In this document: piece by piece, positions 13,201 to 27,100 of the stretch
Numbering within the stretch: position 1 is the stretch's first letter
How the letters are laid out: each line of letters opens with the position of its first letter
Origin: Saturnia japonica
Lineage: Eukaryota > Arthropoda > Insecta > Lepidoptera > Saturniidae
DNA: 64,000 bases
Reading direction: 5' to 3'
NCBI GenBank assembly: GCA_033032175.1
Contig: CM065320.1
Coordinates: 186,001 to 250,000 of the forward strand
Notes under the pieces: generated by a model
Told to the model about the DNA's origin: nothing
Databases searched by the model: none
What the model saw: the letters and a program-made list of their open reading frames with translations, nothing else
Position numbers and translations under genes: made by a program

Positions 13201-16200
13201 ATCTGTTATGATTTGAGTACCATGATGAGGATGTAAGACCTCATTGAAGAAGTAATATGTTATGATCGAGTCCTATACTGCAGACCTTTTCATATTTCCA
13301 AACGTTATACTCATTGCGTAATTTATGGTATTTTATGATATTCGATGAATAGCGTTTTTAACGTAGGTATTCCAAATCAATGTTCAATTTTGATTGTAGT
13401 GACTATATTATAAAATTTTAAGTATGTATATTTAGAATACCAAAAAACAGTCACTACTTTGTTTTACGCTTCTTTTTAAGAATTGAAAATAAGTTAGAGA
13501 TATTTTTCTTTTGAAATTGCAATTTAAGAATTCCAGTAGACTAAATGTAGGGCAATGTATGAGGGATTTCAAAACGTAATATATTTAGAACGTCATTATT
13601 ATCATCAGTTCACATTTGTATGGTTGTTACAACGGTTCCGATATCTGCAGTGGCGTAGCTACTAGCATGGGTGAAATTACTAACTGGGGCGGTAAAACGA
13701 ATGAGCTATAAAGTTGAAATTAAAATCATATACTATGACCTCATGCTGCTGTAACAACTTTTTTTTCATTAACTTGGCTTTCAAATATTTAAAAAAATTG
13801 TGATGGCTTAAGTAAGTTTTTATTCTTTTCGCGGTCGTGTGTGACTCCCAAAGTGTTGGCATCCAGATCAGGCCTCCTCCTCAAGTACGCTACTAGATAG
13901 CTGAAAGTGCGAGAGAGCACCTTTCTAGGCTGAGCGTAGGCGCATCATATCTTCAGGCATATCAGAGTAGGTATGGTTGTTGTTAAAGCCTAATGAATAA
14001 TATAACTAAAATTACAGACCTGGTTGGTCCGGGTGCTGCACCGGCCGGATTGTCAAACCTGGTGAACACCGGTAGTTGTGCTCCCATGACGTGAAGTCTC
14101 GCAGCCAGCAAAGCAAGCGTCGCGCAGCAAACTGTAGCAACTCTTCTTGCCGCCTCACCACAGGCGCATCCCCAGCCTGACCCCTTGCCCCATGCGTCCA
14201 TCCATGACCAGCGGCTGATACCGCCGGAACTGCGACGCTGTGTGAGTTATTTCTTTTATAACTTTAATCCTTAAGAATCGATGTTTCTGCGGTACGCAAA
14301 TTATTCGTTAGGGAGAAAATTAAGCATTAAACAAAAATTACTTTATCCAAATTTTCTTTGCTAATTCCGCCTGAAATGATAAAACGGTTATTTCGTCTTT
14401 CTGCAACAAAAAACGTTTGTTATTATTGAGTTGAACCTGAAAATGTCGTTATTGTTGCAGAAAGATGAAATACCCGTTTTATCATTTCAGTAGGAAATAG
14501 CGAAGAAAATTTGGATAAAGTAATTATGATAGACTTCGGCAAAGTCACGCATACATCATTTAAATATTAACTAAAAGGTGAAAACGTTATGTTGCCCCTC
14601 TGCGCATCTTTTACTGAATTCGTATGCATATATACTGGTATACAAAAGTAATAATTTTTAACTTTGCCTATTATTTATTATTACAAGCCAATTTATCTTA
14701 AAGAGTGAACTTCAGTCGCACGTTGAAGCTGGCAACCAACATTTTGTTCATAGCAAATGGAAAAATAAATGTCTACTGTTGAAAATTCGATTGCAAACGC
14801 CGTGGGATAAGAATGCATGGTCCAGATTCGATCTATTGTGAATAGAGGCGTACCTGTGTAAATTTCGATTATGAAAGTGTCGTCCTTAGACCTTTTCTAT
14901 CATTAAGTAGTAACACTGTATTATATTTACTATGTTAGTAACATTATTTGGGTTAATTAATAAAAATGAGGCTTTTATTATAACGCTCCCATAGCATGAT
15001 TGGGAGCGGCATTCTCAGTATTACTCAATGAAAATAATTAATTAACACATAAATAAAACAATAACTATATTTTATTACTAGCTGTGCCCATCGGTTTCCC
15101 CCGAGTTTTTATCCAACAAATACCGCGCCGCCAACGCGACGTACCCGTCTAATCATAATTGTTATCACTTCTCGCAAGTACAAATTATGTATTTTAATTT
15201 TTCATTTTCTCCTAAACTATGTGTCCTAATTACATACTATAAAAAGAAAAATTTAAATTGTCTTTATGATGAAATAACTTTGGTTCGTAAGGATTAATAT
15301 AATAAGCCTACAAATAAAGCTCAAAATCAATTTTTAATCTTCAACATAAAAACACGCAAAATACCTTATTGTGGCTTATACTATTAAGAAATAGGCATAT
15401 GTTACCGGAGACTTTTGTTAGATATACTAAAGAACAATATTTTTGTAGAATATTATATTTACGTATCACTAACCATTACGCCAGCGCATGCGGATAAAGC
15501 AGTTCGGGAACACTTTCACTTCGACTTACTTAAACTAAAATCAATATTTAAGGCTAGCTGAGAGGTTTAGCTTAGTTCCAGATAGCCTATACTATTCTTC
15601 GTGAATCTGGCTATCATATACAAAAAGAATTTTTCGAATCCGACTGCTACCAGTTGTCCAGAGATTACCATGTTTAAACAAACAAATAAAAAAACTCGTC
15701 CGCTTTACTAAATTATTAATAGTATAGATATACACGGACTGACCTCGGAACACGACAAACCAAAAGAAAATCATACATGTGTTTAACACTATATGTATGG
15801 TGGTCGCGATCCCTACCACCCCGCTATATTACTGTATATACACTGACTAATCTCTGAACACGATAAACCAAAAGAAAATTATAGTTGTTTTTTTTCTTTC
15901 TCAGTGACTATACTGTTAGCCTAAAGAAATAGAGCCACTGATGGCTTTGACAGCTTCACCAGGCTTGGGGGCGAACGCTTAAGGCATTCAGCCGCGAAAG
16001 CGTGAGCAACATGCGCACAAAGTGCCAAAGTGGCCGGACGTCGGCTTGGGCTGTTACCGTGATTGTGAAAAGGTCGCGAACTGACTAATTCCCTATCTGT
16101 AGAAAATTTGAGCTAAAGTAACACATACATATAACATGTCCCTGCCTCTAGGAGAAAGGAATGAACATGTGTATATGTATTTAGTATCCTGGAAACATGA

Positions 16201-19200
16201 TCGAAAGTAAATATCGTAAAAAAAGAAGAAAAAAAGGTCCCTTACAGGATCTATGTACTTATGTGGTGTGCACGTATGTATGTACATATTGTGTGTAATG
16301 ATGTGTGTGGGTAGCTACGTGATTGCAAGTGCAGTGTCACCAGTATCGCGCGAGCGGCTGCATGACTCAAGGGTCCTACACCGAGGGAACGGATCTAGGC
16401 TTGAGTTGACGTAAGAGAGGGAGGACGTGACGGGTTTGCGGGAGCGAAATTAGCCGCCCATCCCCTGTGGAGGGAACGGTGGTTTCGCGGGCGTGGGTGC
16501 GAGCACGCTTTGTTTGGAGAGACGGTGGAGTAGTATTTGTTTATTTCCTCGATCTTATAAACGGGATCGGTGAAGATATTCGCGGCCGGAGTTGTTCGCG
16601 GGGGATGTTCGGTTTTGGGGTTTAAGTCGCGGCAGCTTTCACCAACAGATTCATGTGATTCGAAGCAGTGTCGAAGTACGATCGCGTAAGATATTCAATT
16701 TACGATTCGACCAACGTACCAAGGGGCTTTGTTAATTTTACGTAAGAATCGGGTTTAGAGGATTTGGAATTTATTAATGTTGATCTTTGACGTATGAGCG
16801 AATGTAGCGCACCTTATATGTCATGATAGGACGGACATATATCTTGTATAATGTAAGCTTATGTCTCAGGAACATTTTTCTTAGTATCAACGGTTGCAGT
16901 CTATGTGTATTGTAAATCACCCTTATTTTTTAAAACACGAAACACTGTTATTTCTTCCTAAAAGCATAAATATGAATTTTCATATCCCTAAATTTAGAAA
17001 TAGTTTGTTCTTCATACAATCTTTCATCCCCTATTTCACGTCTTAAAGTTTTATTGTCACGACATAAGGTACGCCAATGTCTTTCTTTAAGGTCCAATAT
17101 ATCTCTATATCAAAAATTCATCAAATTTGGTTTCATGCGTTCTTCGTTCAAACCTTCATCGTCTATTTCAGGGCATGAAATGCAACAGACAAGACAGACA
17201 GAGTTAGTTTCGCATTTATAATAATATTAGTATGGATTATTCATTTCATTATGCTGTCGTTCTCTATGGTGTCAGTAAAATACCCAATAGCAGAATAACG
17301 ACAACAGTTTATAATAATAAATTTTTGAAATTAATTCTCCCTCTCTCTCTACACCTTTCTTTGTTTTTCTTTAACTGATACTTTTAGGGACTTTTATATT
17401 GTTAACACAAATCTGAAAAGTGAATAAAAGACGGTCAATTTTTTGGAGAGATCGGCCTTTTAGACCTCGATTTATTGTGAATTGATACATTAGAGTTAGA
17501 TTCGAATCGATCTTTTTCGGAATGAATTACCTAGCAGCGATGCAGCACTCGACTTGCTTGCGTGATTATATTCAACCTAGGGTGACCACTTATTAATATG
17601 ATTTATTATATAGATGTGTGGTCAACTCATATTGGAAAGTTCCAAATTCTCTGAAACTGTACATTTTTAACTTTATGTAAACTTTCAATAATCATCATTT
17701 TACAAACCAGTTTCAAAGTTTCAGTCAATACAACTGAAGAGCTATTTTATAGCATTTTTATCGAACAAATGTTCGACGTGCTTTTTAAAATTGATATAAC
17801 TTTTTTATTTATGAACTCACTGAAGTAAAACCACACTAAATGTTAAGTCAACCTAACCAAAATATATTAGTTGAAACCGTTTCCAAATCAGTTAAGCCGT
17901 TTATGAGATTAGCGCGCACAAACGTTGGCAAACAGACAAACACAAAAATTCTAACGATCATTGTTTTGGGTTCTCCTGCGTTGATAGAGACCCCCAATAA
18001 TAGTTTTTCTCATATATCTTCTATATACAGACATCGATCAGTTACGTTTTTATTATATGTATAGATAGATGTAGATATGGTGGTCGCGATACCTACCACC
18101 CCTTTATATTATTGCATAAACACTGACTAATCTCTAAACATGACTAAGCAATAGAAAATCATAGATGGATTTATCACTCTATGTGTAGGGTATTGTAAAT
18201 CATCCCTTATTGTACCACCCTGCCGATTCATTTTTCAAAAACGCGAAACCCTTTTATTTCTTCCTAAAATCATAAATATGAATTTTCATATCCCTAAATT
18301 GAGAAATAGTGGGTTCTTCATACAAAATTTTAACCCCTATTTGACCCCTTCATGTTTTAACTTTGCGCCATAAGGTACCCTATGTCCGTCTCCAAGGTCC
18401 AATATATCTCTATTCATCAAAATTGGTTTAACGGGTTCTTCGTACAAACCTTCATCCCCTATTTCACCCATTAAAGTTTTATTTTCACCACATAAGGTAG
18501 CCAAAGTCTTCCACCAAATTCCTACATATCTCTATATCAAAATTCATCAAAATTAGGTTCTTTATACGAACTTTCACCCCCCCCCCCCCATTTCACCCCT
18601 TCTAATTTTATTTCCAAAAGTAGCCAATGACCTTTCTCAACCAAAGTTCTTCAAAATTGGTTCAGCGGTCTAGGCTTGAAAATGCAACAGACGGGACAGA
18701 AAGAATTACTTTCGCATTTATAATATTAGTAGGTATGGATTATTCAATTCATTATGCAGTCATTTTCTATACTGTCATTTACCAATTAAAATACTAACAG
18801 TAAATTATTACCCAACACCAAATTAACGAAAACAGTTTATAATAATTAATTTTTGAAAAAAATTCTCTTTCACTATATACCTGTAATAAATTCTCTCTCT
18901 CTATACCTTCTTATGTTTCTCTATAATAACTGATACTTTAGTAAGGTAAAAATTACAAAAGATCGACTGTTGTGGTTCCCTTTTAATTTTCTATTTTAGG
19001 GATTTTTATATTGTTAATACAAATGCGAAAGTGAATCGAAAAAAGATCAATTTTTGAGAGATCGATCTTAGACATCGTTTTTTTTGGGAATCGATTCATA
19101 AGAGTTCGATTCGAATCAATCTTTTTCGAAATGAATTGCCATCCCTAGCAGCGGCGCAGCTATATTCAACTGACAATATCCAGCCTATGCAGACCCCCTT

Positions 19201-22200
19201 TTAATATGATTTAACACATAGATCTGAGGTCAACTTATATTGATTATATTAAACACTTCATTTTTTAACTTTATGAAAGGTTTCGATCATCATCGTTATA
19301 CAAACCATAATATACATATAGCTAAAATTTCAGTCAATTCAACTGAAGAGCTATTTTATAGCATTTTTATCAAAATAATGTTGGACGTGATTTTTTAAAT
19401 TGATATAACTTTTTTATTTATGAACTTATTGAAGTAAAACAAACACTAAATGTTAAGTGAACCTTACCAGAATATATTAGCGAAAACCGTTTCCAAATCG
19501 GTTATGCCGTTTCTGAGATTAGCGCGCACAAAAGTTGGCAAACAGACAAACAGACAAAAATTCTAACAATCATTGTTTTGGGTTCTCTTGCGTTTATAGA
19601 GACCCCCAATAATAGTTATTCTCATATATCTTCTATGTACAGACATCGATCAGTTACGTTTTTATTATATGTATAGATAATGAATAAACAACACAAGAGA
19701 GAGGAAAGTTACAAAATGTAAATTAACCAAATGGAAATAAAAAGCGATAGTGATAGATCATATTCCCAGAACTTAATGAAAATTACATTGAAGTGTGAAC
19801 AAAATAATATATTAAACTAGTGGTGTCCCGTGGCTGTGCATATATTTATTAGACAGTCATTAGATTCGTCTCGCAATTTCATACAAATCGGTCAAGCCGT
19901 TTTTCAGTTGAATTCGGACAAACAGACAGATAATTTTTTTTAATGTCTTTTGCGCAATAATTGTCCTTTATAAAAGAAAAATGTCAGAAATTTTTAAAAA
20001 GAAAAATACTAGTGCTGTACAAACAGAACTATAGATTTATTTATACACTAGCTGTGCTCGCGACTTCGTTCGCGTTGGCTATAGAATGCCGTCCATTGGG
20101 CATACGCGTGAATCATTCTACTCCCGCTCCCGGTTATAGTTATGCTTATTGTGGGTTATCCTTAAAAGATAAACATATGCTCAATGTGACTTTTTTGTAG
20201 GTCTTTTTAATATCTACAATTATGTAATACATTAATTTGATAAATCTCTTATGGTTTACTCAGCGTAAGCCATTTACGCACACGAATTGCACGCAGAGGC
20301 AGGCGGCCCCCCGGGCGGCGCCCCCCACCTCAGCCATCAAAGCGCAACCCCCGCTGGCGTCAGGGGAATTTCCCGCGCTGCCGGTCCCGCGCCAGTCCCC
20401 GGCCACCGCCGGGCTCTCCGCACCCCGCGCGGTGCAACCGCAACCCGTGCGTTCATCGCAGAACGCATGGGGCCCCCGTCGCCCCAATCCACAGCCCCTT
20501 ATGGCTATGGATATTCCCGCGCCCCGCGCGCCTGCGCCCCGCGCGCCCGCTAACGCTGTCGTTAATAGTAACGACTTAATGATACTGCTCCTTCGCGAGC
20601 ACGATATCCGCGAGCTCATTGACTACAATGACCATCTGGAGCGCTTCGGTCTCATCAAGACCGCTTGCGCGTTCCCCCGCCTCTCAGAGACACTACAACG
20701 TCTCGACCGTGAGGCGTGTAATAATAACTTAGGGCCTTTCAATGGCAAAGTTTAAACCGAAAGCGTTAAATCTTTCGTTTTTTAACGCACGGAACCTATA
20801 TCCGCAGCGTGATCTCGTCGCGACCTTTCTTAAAGATCACCAAGTAGATGTTCTTTTAGTGCAGGAGACGCTCTTAAAGCGTGCTAAACGTGATCCAAAA
20901 ATCGCGAACTACAATATTGTAAGAAATGACCGGGCCGGCCGCGGGGGCGGCACTCTCATTTATTACAAACGATCGTTATATTGTACGCCGGTAGATCCTC
21001 CGATACTTACCAATATGGAAGTATCCGTGTGTAGACTAGGAATGACCGACCACCCGTCCATAACGTTAGTCTCAGTTTATCTCTCGCCGAGGAAAGAGCC
21101 TCTCAGGTCTGACCTAGAAAAGCTACTTTCGCTCGGTGAATCGGTCATTATAGCGGGTGACCTCAATTGTGGACACACTTCGTTTGGCAATTGGAGAGAC
21201 TCCAGTAATGGGGTTAAACTCGAAGAGCTAACGAACGTGCTAAACTTTGATGTCATAGCGCCACCCACTCCCACCCACTTTCAAGACAACTGTATGCCGA
21301 CAGTGCTTGATGTAGCTCTCATTAAAGGTATCGCGCTTCGGTTACGACTCATTCGGGTCGTACACGAGCTCGACTCCGACCACCGTCCGGTCATCATGCA
21401 GCTAGGTCAACCAGACGACTCTAGCCCTCCTTCGGTCCAAGTGGTTGACTATGCCAAGCTAAAACATTATCTTGCGGACAGGCCGTCCTCGTCCAGCTTA
21501 GATAGGATCCCGGACGTATTGGGGTCCGTTGCGGACGTAGATCTCGCGATCGATTCCCTGGTCGACCACCTGCAGGCCGGCATCGGAGAGGCCTCGAGAG
21601 AGGTCGAAGAGGCGAGCGATCGCCGCTTCGTACTCCCTGCCGACGTGCGGGCGTTGTTGACGGAAAAGAACGCGGCGACTCGTGCGCACGACCACTATCC
21701 GACCGAGGAAAACCGCGCACGTTTACGCGCACTTCAAAGATCGGTTAGAGCCCGTATATTAGAACTCAGAAGTCACAGATGGGACGCCCTCGTCGAAGGG
21801 CTAAGGCCGTCGCATCTGGCTTACTGGAAATTAGCTCACAGCCTCAAAATAGAGGCTTCTTATCTTATGCCCCCCCTCGAGAGGGGTCCCGGTATACCGC
21901 TCGCCTTCGATAGCAGCGACAAGGCGGAGTGCCTCGCCACTTGTTTGGAGAGCCAGTGCTCTCCGAACAGTGTCGATGCAAATACCGACCGGGTCGAGGG
22001 TATCGATGGATGCGTGCGGGAGCTGGATAAGCTCCCCGCGACAGACTCCCTGTCCCCAGTCACGTCTGAGGAGGTTCTTTCCATTATAAAAAGCCTTAAG
22101 CTTAGAAAAGCACCAGGTCCCGACGGGATCAGGAATGAAGTACTTAGACTTCTTCCCGATCGCCTCATAGCTCTTTTGGTCTGCATCTTCAATGTAGCCA

Positions 22201-24137
22201 TAGCCCACTGCCATTTTCCAGCCGCCTGGAAAAAGGCCATAGTCATAGGTATCCGTAAGCCCGGCAAGAGCGCGTCGCTTCCCGACAGCTATCGCCCGAT
22301 CAGTCTCCTAAATACTTTAGGGAAAATGTACGAGCGGATCCTTCTGAACCGTCTCAAGTCAGTAATAGAGGAGAAAGACCTCTATCCGCCTGAGCAATTC
22401 GGTTTCCGTGCTAGATATTCTTGCACTCATCAAGTGCACCGCCTCACGGAGCACGTTGCATTTAATTTTGCTGAATTATATAAACCCCGCCGTACACTTG
22501 CGGTCTTTTTCGACGTTGCCAAGGCTTTCGATAAGGTCTGGCACGAGGGATTGATCTACAAGTTGTATCACTTTGAAGTCCCCGATAGGCTAATTAAAAT
22601 AATTCGCGACTATCTAACAGATCGCACCTTTCGCTATAGAGTGGAAGGTGAATTGTCCACGCCCCGTCCAATACGCTCAGGCGTTCCCCAAGGTTCGATC
22701 CTGGCTCCTAGCCTATTTAACCTGTACGTCAGTGACCTACCTCGACTCCCGGAGGTCGAGGTAGGGCTATACGCTGACGATACAGTCTTATATGCCTCAG
22801 ATAGGAATAGATCCCACCTCAGACACAAAGTCCAACGCTCCGTGACCACTCTCGGGAAGTGGTTTAACGAGTGGCGTATAGCCGTTAATCCCTCGAAGAG
22901 CGCCGCGATGCTCTTCGATGCGGATTCGTCACAGATACCGTGGAAGCTTAAACCTGTTAAGCTCTACGATAATCCGATTCCGTATGTAAGAGAGACCAAA
23001 TATCTAGGGGTAACCCTAGATAGTAGGCTCTCTTTTAGACCCCACATCCGTAAGGTTAGGAACAGGGCCGCGTGGGTCCTGGGCCGGTTGCATCCTCTGT
23101 TGTGTTCGGTGAGTAAAATGTCCACGCGACATAAGCTCACGCTCTACAAGACGTGTATTCGACCAATTTTGACATACAGTTGCGCCGTGTTCGCACATAT
23201 GTCCGAGTCGAGTTTCAAACGGTTACAATCGATACAGAATAGGTTCCTCTATCGTCTCACCGGGGCCCCGTGGTATGTTCGAAGCGTAGATCTCCATAGA
23301 GATATGGAGCTTCCTTCGATACATGCCTACGTTAAACAGCTCTCCCGTTCGTATTTCGACACCGCGTCGAACCACGCGAATCCGTTAATAAAAACAGCCG
23401 CCACTTATGTTCCGGCACCCACGGACATCCGGTGCAAACGCCGGCCGCGCAATATTTTTATTGATCCCGACGATCACATCGAAAATTCGAATAAATATTA
23501 CACATCCGTCTCTCCAAACAGAGCGTGCCAGCGCCCACGCCCGCGTAACCACCGTTCTCTCCGCAGAGGGCGGGCGGTCAATTTCGCTCCAGCACACCCG
23601 TCACGTCCACCCTCTCTAGCGGTAACCCAAGCCTAGGTCCGTTCCTCGGTGTGAAACCCTTGGGTCAGGCAACCGCCCGCGCGATACAAGTGACACTGTA
23701 CGTGCATCACTTAGCTACCTACATACAACACTACACACGTATGAACATACACACGTGCACACCACACAGGTACATAGGTTCTGTGAGGGACCTTTTTTTT
23801 TCTTTTTTTACGCTAGTTAGTTAGCGCTAGTTAGTGTAGAAACATTCCGATTATTGAATACACATACGCACGGTTCCTTCCTTCCTCCCAGGAGGAAGGG
23901 AACGTGCCTATGTGTATATTTAGTTAGCTCGAATCGTAGGTGTAGGGATTCGAATAGATCGCGACCTATTTGCGAACGCGACGACCGCCCGAGCCGAGGT
24001 CCGGCCACTTTGGCACCCTCGTGCGAGTCGTCCACAAAACTTTCGCGGCTGAGTGCCCTCTGCGCTCGCCCCCAAGTCCGGTGAAGCTGTAAAAGCCGCA
24101 GCGGCTTTAGGGCCCCTAAGGCTAACAGTGTAGTCAG

Positions 24138-24193
<56 letters not shown>

Positions 24194-27100
24194 ATGTCAT
24201 ATATAAATTTTTAAATTAAAGGATAAAAAAACTATGAGATAAAGATAATTAATGCGTAATATACTTGTGCACCGCTAGTTATTAATATAAATTATAGTAA
24301 AGGATAATTATATTTACAAAATAATGAAGCGAAAACTGTAGGTATATAATACAATACATGTAACATTTTTGTTTCGCGTCCTAAAAAATATAAGCACATG
24401 AAAATTTATTTCATTTTACAAACATTTGCAAGTGTAGCCACATGCGAAGAACGAAAAATTATTTTTATGAAACAAAATTAAATTTTGCTCCAATTTTTCC
24501 TGTAGGTATTCAATCCTGGATTAACCGAGATTATTCGCGGAGTAAACCTTTTTTTATAAAATGTAAAATTGCGACGGCTTTCATAAACATTTGGGTATTA
24601 TTGAAATTTCTGTTATACTGTAAGAGCTCACTTTGAAATTTGTTTTTTAATCTGTGACACACCTACTATGAAAACCTAAATAAACAAATTACTATACAGA
24701 TAATAAATATAATATTATTTTCTTCCATGCTTGCTTAACCTGTGTATCAAAATGCAAAATAAAACTTTAATAGATATAAACTTTTAAATGTTATGTTTTA
24801 TTTTTATTGCATAGATTCCTGAAAACAATTTTACAAACTTAATCCAAGGGAATTTTCGTGTAATTAGTACGATTATGAGTTTTGGTTCTGGCTGTTGAAT
24901 ATTAATTGTACTATGACACAAGTTATGCTTAGTTTAGTTTCAAATGGCCGCAGTGACAAATTTCTAAACAGGCTAACATAGGTCCTCAGGTGATAAATTT
25001 TCGTGAGTGTCAAAATTTTCAGAGTAACTTTGCCGATTTTTTTTATTTCTGCAACAAAATCTTCATCCCCATGATATTTATAAAGTTTTCGTATTTTTAG
25101 TTTTGTAACAAATATACTATTAGCGAATATGTAGTTCAGACCTAGGCAGCATTTATGTAAACCTGCTTCTGATTGGCTGGGTAGGTATTTTATCTACATC
25201 ACTTCTGAAATTTAAAGCATCATGTGAATGTGCTTTCAAAAATGATTGGCTTAATTATCGTGCAATGCGTGATTAAACGTACAAAACGGACATAATATTC
25301 AAATTCAATTCCATTGTTTGTAGTTTTTATTCCCATAAAATATATAATGCCCATTTTTTTTATAGTAGCATGCTAAAATTATGAAGCTGTCTGGTGGTGA
25401 GTAGGTACAGTATATTCCAAGACCAGTAGTGACCACCGAGGTATTATGTTGACTTGAGTAAATAGAAACTTGATATGAATCGCCTAACCTCGAAATGCGA
25501 CGGTCATATATGCGAATCACTAGGGTTTATGGTGGTCGCGACGCAGTCATGCTGTACAGCCCAACCACCCCTTCCAAGTATAATGATTTACTATTTAATA
25601 AATACAAGTATAAATACGTACATAATGCATACATATTACAAAGTTGTACTTTCGTTACTAGCAATTTAACACCGTTATAATCATTGAGGTTTCATATACT
25701 ATTGGAATAAACGTAGAAACTATTTCAAACAAAAATAAGGTAGACACAATGAGCGGGAGGTAAATATTTCAACTTTCATAGAGCAAATCTGATACAAATA
25801 ACAAAAGCAACTTGTCATGTCTATTACTTGAGCTTATTTCTAAGCCATACTAAACCTAAGCTAGTACTGAAATTGCGGAAATGAATAAATATGATTCAAT
25901 TTTAGTGCCCCATTCCTCTGGGAGTAATGCAAGAGCACTTGTCAACGGAAGGAATTGGCATCATAAAACGTACGCGGAATGGTCCCGCTCCGTCCTGTAT
26001 GCCATTATTGTAGGTACCTAGTCTACATAGACTATATGATCAAGTATTAAACTTAGATATTGAGAGGTAATTTTGTTATCAGAGTTTATACTCTGGAGAT
26101 TCGAGAGCAGGAGTACCATCTCTATGTATGAAAAAGCGTCAAATTAGGGTACGTCACGGTAGCAAGTACGTAAGTTTTAAAGATAGCGTCAAAAGTTATA
26201 ATTTTTTAATATTCGCCCACTTGGGCATCTTTCCACTCCACTAACTTTTCCCATAATTGTTTAATTATATTTTTAAGATTTACAAGAAGGTATTGGGCAG
26301 ATCGGTTCCAGAGATGCGAACAATATTCCATGTGCCGAACCTGAGCCTTAAAATTTAATTTTAGAACATAGTCTGAGGATGATTTGTGAGAGGTTGTTTA
26401 AAAGTTAAAGTTTGACTTTGCATGTTAAGATCTTCCTTAGGGTATCCGTAGAGTTGGAAATATATTATCTTTAACACGACCATTTGACTCCGGTTAGATA
26501 CTTGGAACCCAATATGGGATGCAGTGAAGTAGTTAGTATCTATATACCCTATTGAATGTAACATTGGTACTTGGCTAATATATTGTTGGCCTTTGAAAAG
26601 TTTTTTCGCAGTCTATGCCAGATATTTATTATTTCATTTATAATAATGATTAATACATTTTAAATATTCTATAGAGAATAATGAAACAATGTTAATTTAA
26701 TGCAAGACTGCTATATTTTTTTTTCATTAACAAGTTTATGATATGCTTTTAAAGCAGAATAATACAAAATGAGAGTAACATCAAATGTCAAACAGCTTTC
26801 ACACGTATTTTAAATTTAATATAATGGAAATTGTGCCGAATGAAAAAAAAAACGGATTAAGAACGAAACAAAAAACCTCTCGGGTATTGTTGTTCAACAC
26901 GGGCTGTGTTATTATGTGAGGTGTGTAAAACATTTCATTTAATACATTGTTGTGATCTGAATGAGCCGACTTCACACGTTCGTAAAACCATTTGGACTAA
27001 CAGCGCAAATCAGTTCAAAAAAAAGTAGCTTAATAAAATACGTCTGGTATAAAGAGCAACGATGTATACTAGGTTGATCTAAAAATTGTTAGCCACAGAA

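Noticed and set aside
24142..24192. Long A run as a microsatellite
   Set aside because: It directly follows the LINE 3' UTR, so it is the retrotransposon poly(A) tail.
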